NCBI GenBank assembly: GCA_018466975.1
Contig: CM031560.1
Span: 2,418,001-2,482,000, forward strand
DNA length: 64,000 bases
Reading direction: 5' to 3'
DNA from: Sparassis latifolia
Lineage: Eukaryota > Basidiomycota > Agaricomycetes > Polyporales > Sparassidaceae
How positions within the stretch are numbered: position 1 is the stretch's first letter; every line of letters starts with the position of its first letter. Made by a program: the position numbers and the translations under genes. Under the pieces are notes generated by a model, which was given only the letters and a program-made list of their open reading frames with translations, searched no databases and was not told the origin of the DNA. Positions 23,911-34,517 of the stretch are shown here, piece after piece.

Positions 23911-23982
23911 GGTCGTGTTGAGGAGGAAGGGGGAGACGGTCGTGTTGAGGAGGAAGGGGGAGACGGTCGTGTTGAGGAGAGA
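23911..23982. repeat. 27-bp minisatellite just upstream of the Pob3 start
   Basis: GGTCGTGTTGAGGAGGAAGG plus GGGAGAC repeats exactly at 23911-23937 and 23938-23964, followed by a partial third copy that diverges after GTTGAGGAG. It lies 10 bp upstream of the Pob3 ATG, in its leader or core promoter. Confidence 0.9.
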
Positions 23983-24403
23983 GTGCAAGGTACTTACTTA
24001 CTTGGGACGCGTCTCGGGTCTGAGGTTACAAATGCAGGCTTTCCCACGTGCTGGCAATTGTTACAATGCTTTTTTTAGCGTGACGTGACAAGACGCGTTC
24101 GTGAGGGACAACTCATCGTCAATTCTTTGCGCCGCGCATTGGTTGAATTTCTCATGCGCCCCATACTCGCCAATTATACTGGTGAAATAATAGTAGGATG
24201 GAAACCAAATATTCAAGAGGACTCCGAAGTGATGAGCAGACGCCTGTCGACAGTGACAGTGACATTTCTCAATGAGAAATGTGCATTTTCGGAGTTGGAA
24301 AGTTGCTCCCCTTCAACCGGCTCTCAGCGGTGCACTCGCTACTCACTTAAGCCTCACCCTCTGCTAGCTTTTTCTCTCTGCTTCAGACTGCACAGTGTAG
24401 CAT

Positions 24404-27243
24404 ATGATGGAGTCTCTTGAGGCGCGTTCACGCGGTGTCCAGGAACGAACGTTCTGCAGATGGCGCGTGTCATACCTGTCCTTGGAGTGCTCGGCGCAGC
24501 CCAGGCTCATACACATCTTAGGCTCAACACTAAACTAGAGTCCAATGGACATCCACCAATGACATCCCTTGTCAAGGATCTATCGGATGGTGTGCGACTG
24601 ATTCAACTCATGGTGAATCTCGTTCGTTATTTTTATCTGAACACAACCAATTACCAACGCCGGGCAGGAAATCATGGGTAAGTAGGCGCAGAATATGCGG
24701 CACAGCATCTCAAATAGCATGCAGGCGATACCTCTCTCGGAAGATACAATAAGGCTCCGAGAATGCGCGTTCAGAAGGCTGAGAATGTGAATAAAGCATT
24801 GGAGTTCATCACGTCGCGAGGCGTAAAGCTCACCAACATCGGCCCAGAAGGTGGTATCAGCTACTCTCCGTGTTCCCTGGCGAACTGACTCTCGACCAGA
24901 TATCATCGATGGCAACCTAAAGCTCATCCTTGGCATGATTTGGACTCTCATCCTCCGCTTTACCATCGCAGAGATCAGGTCTGTCTGTAGCCACCTCATA
25001 TTTTATAGGCTACACGCTGAGTAATGCGTATGTGAAAGCGAAGAAGGCCTCTCGGCAAAAGAGGGTCTCCTGCTCTGGTGTCAGCGCAAGACTGCCCCGT
25101 ACAAGGAAGTCAACGTGCAAGATTTCTCCCTCAGCTGGTCCGATGGTCTGGCATTGTCAGTGGAATTGTGACAACATGGTAATTGTAGTCTCATTTACTC
25201 CTACAGATGCGCTCTGATTCATTGCCATCGGCCCGATCTCATTGATTACGACAAGTTGGACAAGGTAGTCTTACGAGGTCCTACGATCTTGCTAATCTCT
25301 TATAGCCCTCTTACTAGAATGACCGACATGGAAATACCCGCCTCGCTTTCCAAGTAGCCACCGATCATCTAGGCATTCCCGTATGTTGATTCTGCTGTCC
25401 CCTACACCAACTTCACAGGGTTAAGACGTCTCCAGCAACTTCTAGAAGTAGCCGATTTGTGCGATACTAATCATCCAGACGAGCGTAGCGTCATGACCTA
25501 CATTGCTAGCTTCTTCCATGCCTTCTCTTCCATGGGTAAGGCTCGCCATCAGGCTACATGCCCGTCTCTAACGTGAACCTTTGCTAGATCAAGCCGTGAA
25601 TGAATCGCGTCGAGTAGAGAAGTTCGCAGAGCTAATGCAATCAGTATGGGTCAGCAAGAACGACTACGAGCGGCGTGTTCGAGCTGTCCGCATCCATCTT
25701 ATCGTGCCATTTCCTCGATTTCTGACTCCATGCTCCGCAGCTACTAGCAGCGATGTCCAACATTCAAATCCAATGGTCTGTGATCCAGTTCATAGGCACG
25801 TACGCGGACGCGAAGGAGCACTCGATGAACTTCAGCACCTACAAACAGCGCACGAAGCGCGCGTGGGTTACCGAGAAGCAGGACGTCGCGACGCTCTTCG
25901 GGAATGTGCAGACGAAGCTGCGCACGTACAGGCTAAGGGAGTACGTTCCCCCGCCCGGTCTTGCCATCGCGGTAGGTCCGGCGCTCCCTCACCCTGCGTG
26001 AGGTGCATGTGTGGCGGGTGCTCATGCTTGTTGTGATTGATGTGTGATAGGATTTGGACACGGAGTGGAACATGCTACTGGCGTCGGAGGCGAAGCGGTC
26101 TCGCGCAATTAATGCGCAGATACGACAGTAAGTCTGACGACTTTTGAGGTCTTTGAACCGGTTGCTCAATATGGGACTGATAGAATTAAGGAATCGTTGC
26201 GTGTCAAATACGCCGACCTCGCGAACAACTTTGAGCGACGCCTGCATGCGTTTTCCTCTGAATTGACATCAGTCGAAGCGCCCCTTGAGGTGCGCATCAT
26301 CTGCTTTGGCGTATACTACAGCTCACATGTCATCGGCAGGCGCAGCAAGAGCTGGTACACGAGCTAAACACTAGGATGCCCGCGCTGTCGGTCGCGCTCG
26401 CTGAGGTGGCGGCAGCCGAAGACGAGTGCCGAGCGGCAAATGTGGATGAGAACGACTATACCGTCTTTACGTGCCAGGACTTACAGTTCGAGCTCGAGCT
26501 CCTCGCACAGAGCGTGTCGAAAAGATCGCGTTTATCGATAATCAGGTGCCATTCTGCTTCTGCTTCTGCGCATTGTGCGGACATCTGCTGTATGCAGTGT
26601 ACTGACCAAGGCTATGGCGGAGCAGATAGTCTCGCGTAACATGACGAACTTGACTCCGGCGCAGCTCGAACAGTTCGAGAGCACATTCCGGTACTTTGCC
26701 CGCGACGAATCGAATACGCTCAACCAAACGGAGATAGTCAGCGCACTCGCCAGTCTGGGGATCGTCTACTCGGTATGTGCTTGTTCATCCTTACTTGCGA
26801 CTCTTCATTGAGGTACCCGCCGCATCCGCAGGACGAGGATATGGACATTATCTACGACCACCTCATGCAAGACTACGGCGCAGTGACGTTCGAGGCGTTC
26901 ATCAATCTCTTGGTATGCGCCGCTTGGTCCTTCGTGAGTTCACAGCGCTTACTCCTGACTCCAGGTCGATATCACGGAGGATCAGACGTCGCCGGAGCAG
27001 CTGCGCGACGCCTTCCGGGGCATCGCTGCGGAGAAGGTCAATTTAAACCTCTTTACCTCTTTCGGCCTAGTGACACTGACGCCCATGCAGCCGTTCGTGA
27101 CAGAGCTCGACCTGCGGATCGCGCAACTGCCGACGAGCGCGATTGAGTATCTGCGCGAGGTCATGCCGTCTGTCAGTGCGCAGAACGGTGCGGGGGAGCC
27201 TGAGTATGATTACGAGGCGTGGCTGGACCACGTTTTTGAGTGA
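24404..27243 (+). CDS. Alpha-actinin, with one apparent frameshift
   Basis: Alpha-actinin crosslinks actin filaments, notably at the cytokinetic ring in fungi. The N-terminal actin-binding tandem CH domains are spread over many exons: [77 protein letters not shown], and [21 protein letters not shown] short spectrin-like rod follows ([20 protein letters not shown]). The C-terminal EF-hand region reads [40 protein letters not shown] and [12 protein letters not shown], ending [11 protein letters not shown] at 27243. At 26520-26524 the frame shifts: LLAQSVSK is in one frame and IAFIDNQ in another, as if one A were lost from an AAAAAG run. This is either a sequence error or a damaged allele. The start is one of two adjacent ATGs (24404 or 24407). 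Confidence 0.88.
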
Positions 27244-27524
27244 AGTGCCCGAGCAGATCATGAAATTCTTGTGTATTTTATGGACTCGGATACGTTTGAA
27301 CAGGCAAATAGATTGAGAAACAGATCGCAGAGGAGCTGCGCCTGCGCGAGTAAGTACGCCCGCAGCCACTGGGCCTCGTCCAATCAGAGTGGCAATCGCC
27401 GTTGTCACAGCCACCATCGCGATTTATCTGCTATTAGATAGCCTCTTCAAAGCTTCACCACCAGCTCTCCGTCCAATCTCTATATCTACCTCCACCTCAC
27501 AATCATCTACGTACGCTTGCAGCC

Positions 27525-28136
27525 ATGGTGCGTCTACTTTTTTCGCGCAGCTACGTTGCGGCGATGCTGATCGTGTGCTCTCGACAGGCCTCCGGAATCG
27601 GCGTGAACTCGGAATGTCTTGAAGCGTTCCAGGAGCTCAAGCTTGGCAAAAAGAGCAAGTACATCATTTTCAAGATCAACGACGAACACACGGAGGTCGT
27701 CGTGGAGAAGACGTCTCCATCCAAGAGCTACGAGGACTTCCTCGCGGACCTCCCCGAGGGCGAGTGCCGCTGGGCTATCTACGACTTCGAATACGAGAAG
27801 GAGGGCGGGATACGGAACAAGATCACCTTTTTCTCCTGGTGCGTGCCCGTCGCTTCTTGTTCGACGTCAGATGTGTTGTGTTGACGAATTGTGCGTGCAG
27901 GTCCCCAGATGATGCAAAGATCAAGGCGAAGATGATGTTCGCGTCGTCGAAGGACGGTCTCCGACGTTCCCTCGTCGGCGTCGCGCACGAGATCCAGGGC
28001 ACGGATTACAGCGAGGTAGCGTACGAAAGCGGTACGTATTCCCCTAACCTCACCCACCTTCCTGACATCTGCCATGGCGCAACGCTGACTGCACTCCTTT
28101 CCCGCAGTACTGGACAAAGTGTCCCGAGGAAACTAA
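27525..28136 (+). CDS. COF1: Cofilin/ADF
   Basis: Cofilin severs and depolymerises actin filaments in the cytoplasm. Four exons (27525-27527, 27588-27838, 27901-28031, 28108-28136) give 137 residues, typical of the ADF-H family. The first exon is just the ATG, followed by an intron beginning GTGCGT. The protein then reads [66 protein letters not shown] (the actin-binding long helix start) and [20 protein letters not shown]. It lies 281 bp downstream of the alpha-actinin gene on the same strand. Confidence 0.95.
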
Positions 28137-28949
28137 TCTGTATATTCGCTGGACTGGAAGTTCTCTCTGTCTTCCCGTGTTGCTGAGCCTGAGCTCGGAG
28201 GCGCGCCACGTTCTTGCTGGTTGTTTGTGTATTATCACGAAACGAACACTACCTATCTCTCCGCATTGCCAACTGAGGCGCCTGTAGAGTTGCAGTGTAC
28301 TGAATGGCTAGTGTAATAACACTCCAAATTTTACTTGCATGATTTCCGAGCCGATCTCCTAAACCCGGCGTACACCAATACAGCTTTAGTAGACGCTATA
28401 CTTCAATTGCAGCTTCGAGTTTCAAACACTAGATCGTGATGAGTCGACCCCTGCACTCCACGATACCTCCTCTCACCGGCTGCACAGTATGCCGCACTGT
28501 GTTCATGCACCGCATCGGGCACATTCCAGCGGTCGTGCATACACTACAGTAATCCTGTGTCACCAAGTGTAGTATGCCTTACCTCGCGTTACGATGCGCT
28601 CTCATCTCTGCTGGTAACAAATCTCGTGCCCCTCGTCTGCGACTTTTGGACAAACACTCCGATAAGCTCATACATCGTACGCAGGAGCAGGCTCGGATCA
28701 AAGATGTGTGCAGGGTGTGGTATCCGATCTGTTCTCACCGCTTTCTCACCGTTGTCCGCGTCGTGGCATCGCGGTACCCATCAGCCTGGGTAAACGACCA
28801 GGATGCTGAGTGAGCGCTGGACCCGAGGATTCAACCACATGCGCACCCGCTACTTAAGGCCCGCCTGCTATCGCTACGCAGCCGTAACACTAAGCTACCC
28901 TACCTCACTAGCTCGCCTTTCTAGCTCATCCCCACACTCCCGCTCGAAC
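28137..28949. other. Intergenic DNA between the cofilin and flavin-reductase genes
   Basis: I see no gene, RNA or repeat here. The stretch should hold the cofilin 3' end and the promoter of the next gene. Confidence 0.5.
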
Positions 28950-30130
28950 ATGGGCTCCATCGATGACCTCCCCCCATTTACCCACGACGCGCGAGCCAAG
29001 TTCACCACGCCGCCCGTACCGGGGTGGACGTTTGGGCAGAAGGTAGACGCGACGCTCGAAGGGCGCGAGTGGCTTGCGGGCGAGAAGGCCGGTTTCCAGG
29101 TCGTCGACGCCGCGACTGCGGACCCCTCGTGAGTTGGTCGCCCGTTCAGTTCCTTGCGGTTCCTCATGGCGTCATGCGTGCGTCGGCGGGTGCAGGAGAT
29201 TGGTGAGTGTCCGTCCGGTTAATGTAAGCTGGGGAGGGAGCTCGCACTGACTGGGGGTGGCAGTATGCTCTCATGATTAGCGGAATCATCCCCCGTCCGA
29301 TAGCGTTTGTCTCCTCCATATCCGAGACGGGTACGGAGAACCTCGCGCCGTTCAGGTAAAGTCGCGTTCCCCATCTATACACCTACTCTCGCACTGATGC
29401 GGCCGTCATCAACGCGTTCTACCAGCTGGTTCAATATGGTGAGCACTGACGGAGTATTTCCCCATACGACTTTGAACTCTGAGCGCGCTGTAGGTCACAT
29501 TCGATCCACCCGTCGTGTCTTTCGCGGTGTTGCACCTGCCGGGCGCCCGCGGCTTCAAGGACACGCTGCGGAATGTAATGAGCACGAAAGAGTTCACGGT
29601 GAATATTATCAGCCACGCGTTTGTCGCGGGTGCGAACGCCACGGCGGTGGACGCGCCCACGGAGGTCAGCGAATGGCCGCTAAGCGGGCTGACGAAAGAG
29701 CCGAGCGTGCGTATAGTGCCATTTGAGTGCTGTCGGAGTCTAACTTTTACTCTGCTATTTCTGCGTGCCACAGATCAAGATAAAGGCGGCGCGCGTTAAG
29801 GAGAGCGCGTTCAGCATGGAGTGCGAGGTACGGACCAATAGTACTCCTCGAGACGGTTGATGTTCGCCGACGCAGGATCTGCAGCTGTTCCAGTCCCACG
29901 AGATCGTGCATCCCGAGACAGGCAAGGCGACGACGACACTGGTCCTCGGGCTGGTGAAGTATATCCACGTGCGGAAGGACGTGCTGAACGAGCGCGGACT
30001 GGTGGACCCGGTGAAGCTGAATGCGGTAGGACGTCTGGGTGACATCACATACTCGCGCCAGTCCGACCCTTTCCGCGTCCCACGCGGGACGTGGGCGGTA
30101 GATGGCGCGGCGATCAGTGAGCTGCAGTGA
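28950..30130 (+). CDS. Flavin reductase-like (FMN-binding split barrel) protein, with two microexons
   Basis: Seven exons (28950-29128, 29196-29202, 29264-29355, 29426-29438, 29494-29706, 29774-29827, 29876-30130) join in perfect frame to 270 residues. Exon 2 is 7 nt and exon 4 is 13 nt. Both have AG acceptors and GT donors, and both are needed to keep the frame across the family core. That core is LYALMISGIIPRPIAFVSSI, then ENLAPFSWFNMVTFDPPVVS, then KDTLRNVMSTKEFTVNIIS and FQSHEIVHPETGKATTTLVL. This fold binds FMN and is found in flavin reductases and related small-molecule oxygenase partners. The substrate cannot be told from sequence. The start MGSIDDLPPFT is the first in-frame ATG that gives the typical N-terminus. 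Confidence 0.88.
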
Positions 30131-30880
30131 GCTGAGCTGAGTTTGGGCCAGAAGTTTTGCCCCTGCACCTTAGGGACACCCCTGTGATACAGCTAGGCTT
30201 GTACAGGTATTTTACTCCTTTGTAGCGCTTAGTATGGCGCATGTGCGAGTGGAATTTTACACGCATTTGCGCGGGAGTGCAGCTGGCATGCACATCCACT
30301 GTCGTCGTTGCAGATCTAGATTGGAGTTTTATCGATCGACGTGACGATCTGTGCTTACGTCATGCTGTAGACGCGCTCGGTGGCGTGGCCAACGAGAGAC
30401 AGGCCTCCTCCTTTGAGTCCTCTGTAGTTTTATCGGGCCTGTGATATCTTGCCCGTGATATCCCAGATTTCCCGCGGATCATTGTCACATTCCAGTCCTG
30501 TATCGTGATTCGATTTAAGCAGGCGAGTGATATGGTTCTAACGTGCCAAGCATCATATGCGCCGACCAACGTTCCGCCTGGATGGCTCATATTTGACCGG
30601 TCTACTTCCGTTTAGAACACCCTCAGACATACCGTGCTTGGAATACATGGAAGTGTGGTTTCTGAGAGCGCAGACTTGTAAATAAAGGCAGGTGACTGTT
30701 TCATATGATTTCACCCGCGCCTGCTTCCACTTTCACAAGTCAACCAAAGCGACCAGCCCTGACGCCGAAGCTCCCTTATAAAGGTGCCATCGTTTGACTG
30801 CAAAGTGGGCTCCATCTCCCTACAAAAATTTGCCGTGCAACAAAAGAGGCTGCACACTCTTAAATTATCCCCTCATCCCA
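30131..30880 (+). promoter_or_regulatory. Intergenic promoter region of the MmgE/PrpD gene, with a TATA box
   Basis: TTATAAAGG at 30777-30785 lies about 97 bp upstream of the start codon at 30881. The rest of the stretch shows no gene or repeat. Confidence 0.5.
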
Positions 30881-32413
30881 ATGGCATCAACCGACAACAC
30901 TCGTCCCCCATTTGACGCTGTTATTCAGTCCATTTCTGACTACGTCTTCAATTATCAAATATCCTCCACAAATGCATGGATGCGCGCTCACGTCGCGCTG
31001 CTCGACTCTCTTGCCTGCGCCATTGAGAGCGTCCCTGTCTGCAGCAGCTTTATAGGGCCTACCGTCAAGGGGACTGTCGTACCTAATGGCTTCCCACTCC
31101 CCGCGACGCCTTACGTGCTTGACCCACTCAAGGCGGCGTTCGACCTCGGTTCCCTCATCCGCTATCTCGACCACAGCGACGCGTTTCCCGGTGCGGAGTG
31201 GGGCCATCCGTCCGACAATATCGGTGCCATTCTCCCGGTCGCATACTGGTTCAGTAAGTCTGGTGACGACAGTATCAAGATGAAGGACGTCCTTGAGGCT
31301 ATTATCAAAGCCTATGAGATTCAAGGTGTTTTTCAGGTATGCTGTATCAGTACTTTAAGTCCTGTCTTTATGATGGACTGTGCAGATCAAAAACGCGTTC
31401 AACAAAGTCGGAATTGACCACGTTGTTCTGGTCAAGATCGCCGCGACAGCGGTGGTCTCCAAGCTCATGGGCCTCACGCGTGCACAGGCCAATGACGCAA
31501 TCAGCCAGGCCTTCGCTGACGGACAACCGCTCCGGATCTACAGGCAGGGTCCCAACACCAGGTACGCCTATCCACAATCCTCCAGTTACCTGCACTGACC
31601 TCACTACCGCCCTTCAGCCCGCGCAAAGGTTGGGCGGCAGGGGACGCGTGCATGCGCGCCGTACACCTCGTCCTCATGACCAAGTCCGGCCAACCAGGCT
31701 TCCCAACCGTGCTCACGGCGCCCACCTGGGGGTTCTATGCGACGAGCTTCGGCGGGCGCGTGTTCGAGCTTCCCGTGCCCTTCCGCACGCTCGTCATCGA
31801 GCACTTCTTCATCAAGCTTGCCGTGGCGGAGGGCCACGGGATCGCTGCGGTCGAAGCTGCACTGTCGCTCTCCACGCAGCTGCGCGGGCGCCTCGAGCGC
31901 GTGCGCGATATCCGCATCCGCACGCAGGCGGCGGCGATGACGATCATCGACAAGACAGGGCCGCTGCATAATGCCGCGGACCGCGACCATTGCATGCGGT
32001 ATATGGTTGCGGTCACGCTCCTCAAGGGCGGGTGGCCCGCGGCGGGCGACTATGCGGACGCGTCCCCATGGACGAGCGATCCGCGCGTCGAGGCGCTCCG
32101 TGCGAAGATGACGATGGTGGAGGACCCGCAGATGACGAGGGATTATCATGATATGAGCGCGAAAAAGGCTGCGAGCGCGCTCCTGGTGACGATGGACGAC
32201 GGGACAGTGCTCGACGAGGTGCTTGTTGAGCGCCCCGTTGGGCATCCGAATCGTGAGGATACACCCGAGCGTACGAGGGAGAAGTTCATCGAGCTGACGA
32301 GCGGCGTGCTGCGCGACCCTGTTACGGTTTGGGACCAGGGCATGCGGGAGGAGATGGAAGAGATGAGGGTGTGCGATTGGGTGGATGGTTTTATTGCGGA
32401 GCAAAAGTCGTGA
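30881..32413 (+). CDS. MmgE/PrpD family protein, probable 2-methylcitrate dehydratase
   Basis: Three exons (30881-31336, 31386-31561, 31618-32413) give 475 residues, the usual length for this family. Family marks are a Gly-rich middle and the segment [20 protein letters not shown], followed by [50 protein letters not shown] and [17 protein letters not shown]. In relatives 2-methylcitrate dehydratase converts 2-methylcitrate to 2-methyl-cis-aconitate in the mitochondrial methylcitrate cycle for propionyl-CoA disposal. Other family members act on aconitate-type substrates, so the exact substrate is inferred. The extreme N-terminus ([14 protein letters not shown]) does not show an obvious mitochondrial presequence; an in-frame ATG upstream would add 29 residues. 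Confidence 0.9.
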
Positions 32414-33191
32414 GTGTACTGTCCGTATGGATTGATAGAAACTGATCATTGATGCAGATCTATGCAGGTCTAGCAGACCGGGGAAATTCAATCTACGCAG
32501 CTATCTCTAGGAGCTTACCCATTCAATAGACACTTGCACGACCTTGGTGCAACCGCTGGTTAGCTTGCTCCATCCGGCGTCACAGTTACTCGTAATTAAA
32601 TTAAAGTAGATGAATATGTATATAGCTTGTTTACAATGTTTACAATACTATATCCGCCTTCGCCCCAGTGGGCTTAGGACATGTCTACGACAGGCCTCGA
32701 CGAACCAAGTATGTATGGAGCAGCGGATCTACAATGGCATGAGCGGGACGTTAGCCGGACTAGCACTCCGCTACCTGGAGTACAGGATCACCGGTGATAA
32801 GACCATGTAGGTGGATGGGGGTTACGCCGGAAGAAAGGACTCCTTGAAAGGAGGGGAAAGCATCAACCAAGGACCCACCCTCTGTACCAACCCCTTACAT
32901 AATCCAACCCGGTTGCCGGCAGTCGTCCATCCTAGGACAAACGATGATGGTTCATGAATGCGACAGACCGAGTGGTAGAGGAAGTGACGATGAGCTGGTT
33001 GGCGTGCTGCGGGGATGGATGTGCGATTGGACTGGTGGATGATGGTGAGGGTGTGTCTGGCTGCGTTTGCCCAATGTCGGGAACGCCAACTCCGTACGCT
33101 GGATGCCCATCATGGGGCGGGTATAGAGGGTTGGATGAGCTATCGGCGACGATAAAATTCCACATTCATCGAGGCCGGGACGACAACATGG

Positions 33192-33228
<37 letters not shown>

Positions 33229-33430
33229 AGTACAGATCAAAAGCGAAGGTTCAAATAAGATAGATGACTACTAAGAGGCATAAATATCATTTACTATACG
33301 GTGTACACATTGGGTATTAATTCCAGGTGATGCTGCCTTCAGCATCGTGATATATATTACCTTGTCCGTACGAAGACATTTGTTGTGAATAGGGAGAAGC
33401 TAAACGCGGGGTAAGATAAAAACTGAAAAA
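32414..33430. other. Intergenic DNA with a GTT microsatellite
   Basis: There is no recognisable gene. A pure (GTT)n tract of about 13 units spans 33191-33229. The short open frames around it are a product of this repeat. Confidence 0.6.
33191..33229. repeat. (GTT)n microsatellite
   Basis: About 13 perfect GTT units lie in intergenic DNA, with no coding frame that would use them. Confidence 0.95.
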
Positions 33431-33550
33431 CCACAGCACCCTCCCGCGTGGTTCCCCACTGGCACCGTGGTACTACTAACTGGGCGGCACCTCGCTTAAC
33501 TTCGCAGATCGGACAGGATGAGGCGCTTTCGAGGTCCTATGGCCATGGAT
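33431..33550 (-). rRNA. 5S rRNA-like gene (dispersed copy)
   Basis: On the minus strand the 120-nt unit begins ATCCATGGCCATAGGACC and continues with the internal promoter region (CGAAAGCGCCTCATCC, GATCTGCGAAGTTAAG), then GGTGCCGCCCAGTTAGTA, and ends GGGTGCTGTGGT followed by a TTTTT terminator. This matches the fungal 5S consensus from memory. Two 3-nt insertions and a deletion of about 5 nt lie in the helix IV/V region (TAGTAGTACC, GTGCCAGTGGG, then GCGGGAGGGTG), so it may be a variant or pseudogene copy. Dispersed single 5S genes are common in fungi. Confidence 0.8.
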
Positions 33551-34517
33551 GTCCACCTTCATTGAGCAAAGCGTACAAATGGTAGAAAGAGAGCTGTCAA
33601 AATTGCCGCCCCACGGGCCCCCACCTTTCCACCACTACCACAAGTCTGCCACTCGATTTTTATTCCTCATCGTCGCAGAAATATATTTCCAACATCTACT
33701 CTCTATTGAGCTGCTCAATGTGTGGTCTTATTTATTGGAGCCTGCTTTGTCTCATGTAAGTACCGTATAGTATGTCTAGGTCACAACTTCTTCACTCCAG
33801 TCTGAGATCTTTCTTGCAACAGTTAGGAGTTCTCACATCTCACAACTCACAGGACGGCTCACAAACCATGCCGTCTCCCACTCGTCCCACCCGTGAAACA
33901 GTGCACAGACAGAAGTAAGGTACTAAGGTCTTCATGAAAACAGGATATGGCGAGAAGGCAAGAAGTACATACAGGATCTAGGAGCTTGCTGGCTACCGCT
34001 CCGCACCCGTGATTGTATCTTTCTTGATATACATCTATGCAGCGCTAAGAGTCCTCGATCATTGTTCACTGGAAGGATGAGGGGAGGTAGTATACAAGAA
34101 GCGATACATCCATTCCGGCAAGAGAACATTTTCTGGCAATTTAAACTCCTTACACCGCAAAACCAAGCTGATGTTGGCGCGACAGGCGGTCTATGGAGCA
34201 GACAATGCTCAAGTCAGATTGTTCAATCGAGGTGGTTGGGTAGCTCAATAGGATATTCAGAGGCTCGAGGCTGCTTTGATGTCGCACAAAAGTGTTGTAC
34301 TGAGATTTTGAGTCAAGATTGGGTTGCCCCTGAGCCGTGACCCTTGTCTGACCTCGGCGCCGATGTCATTGCACTGTTCGGCTCTTATGTTGATAAACTC
34401 TTGCCTCTCAAGTCTCCAGCAGGCTTAACAGCACAGTCGGCATGATCATTTTGCTCAATAAATCTATGTTCTGTCTTAACATGTCAATCCTATATTATGC
34501 CCAATGTCCTTCAGTAA
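33551..34517. other. Stretch between the 5S gene and the transposase gene
   Basis: I see no supported gene. It may hold one end of the KDZ element, but I could not find a clear terminal inverted repeat by eye. Confidence 0.4.

Noticed and set aside
23911..23982. CRISPR-like spaced repeats
   Set aside because: The 27-bp units are directly adjacent with no spacers, and the genome is clearly eukaryotic.
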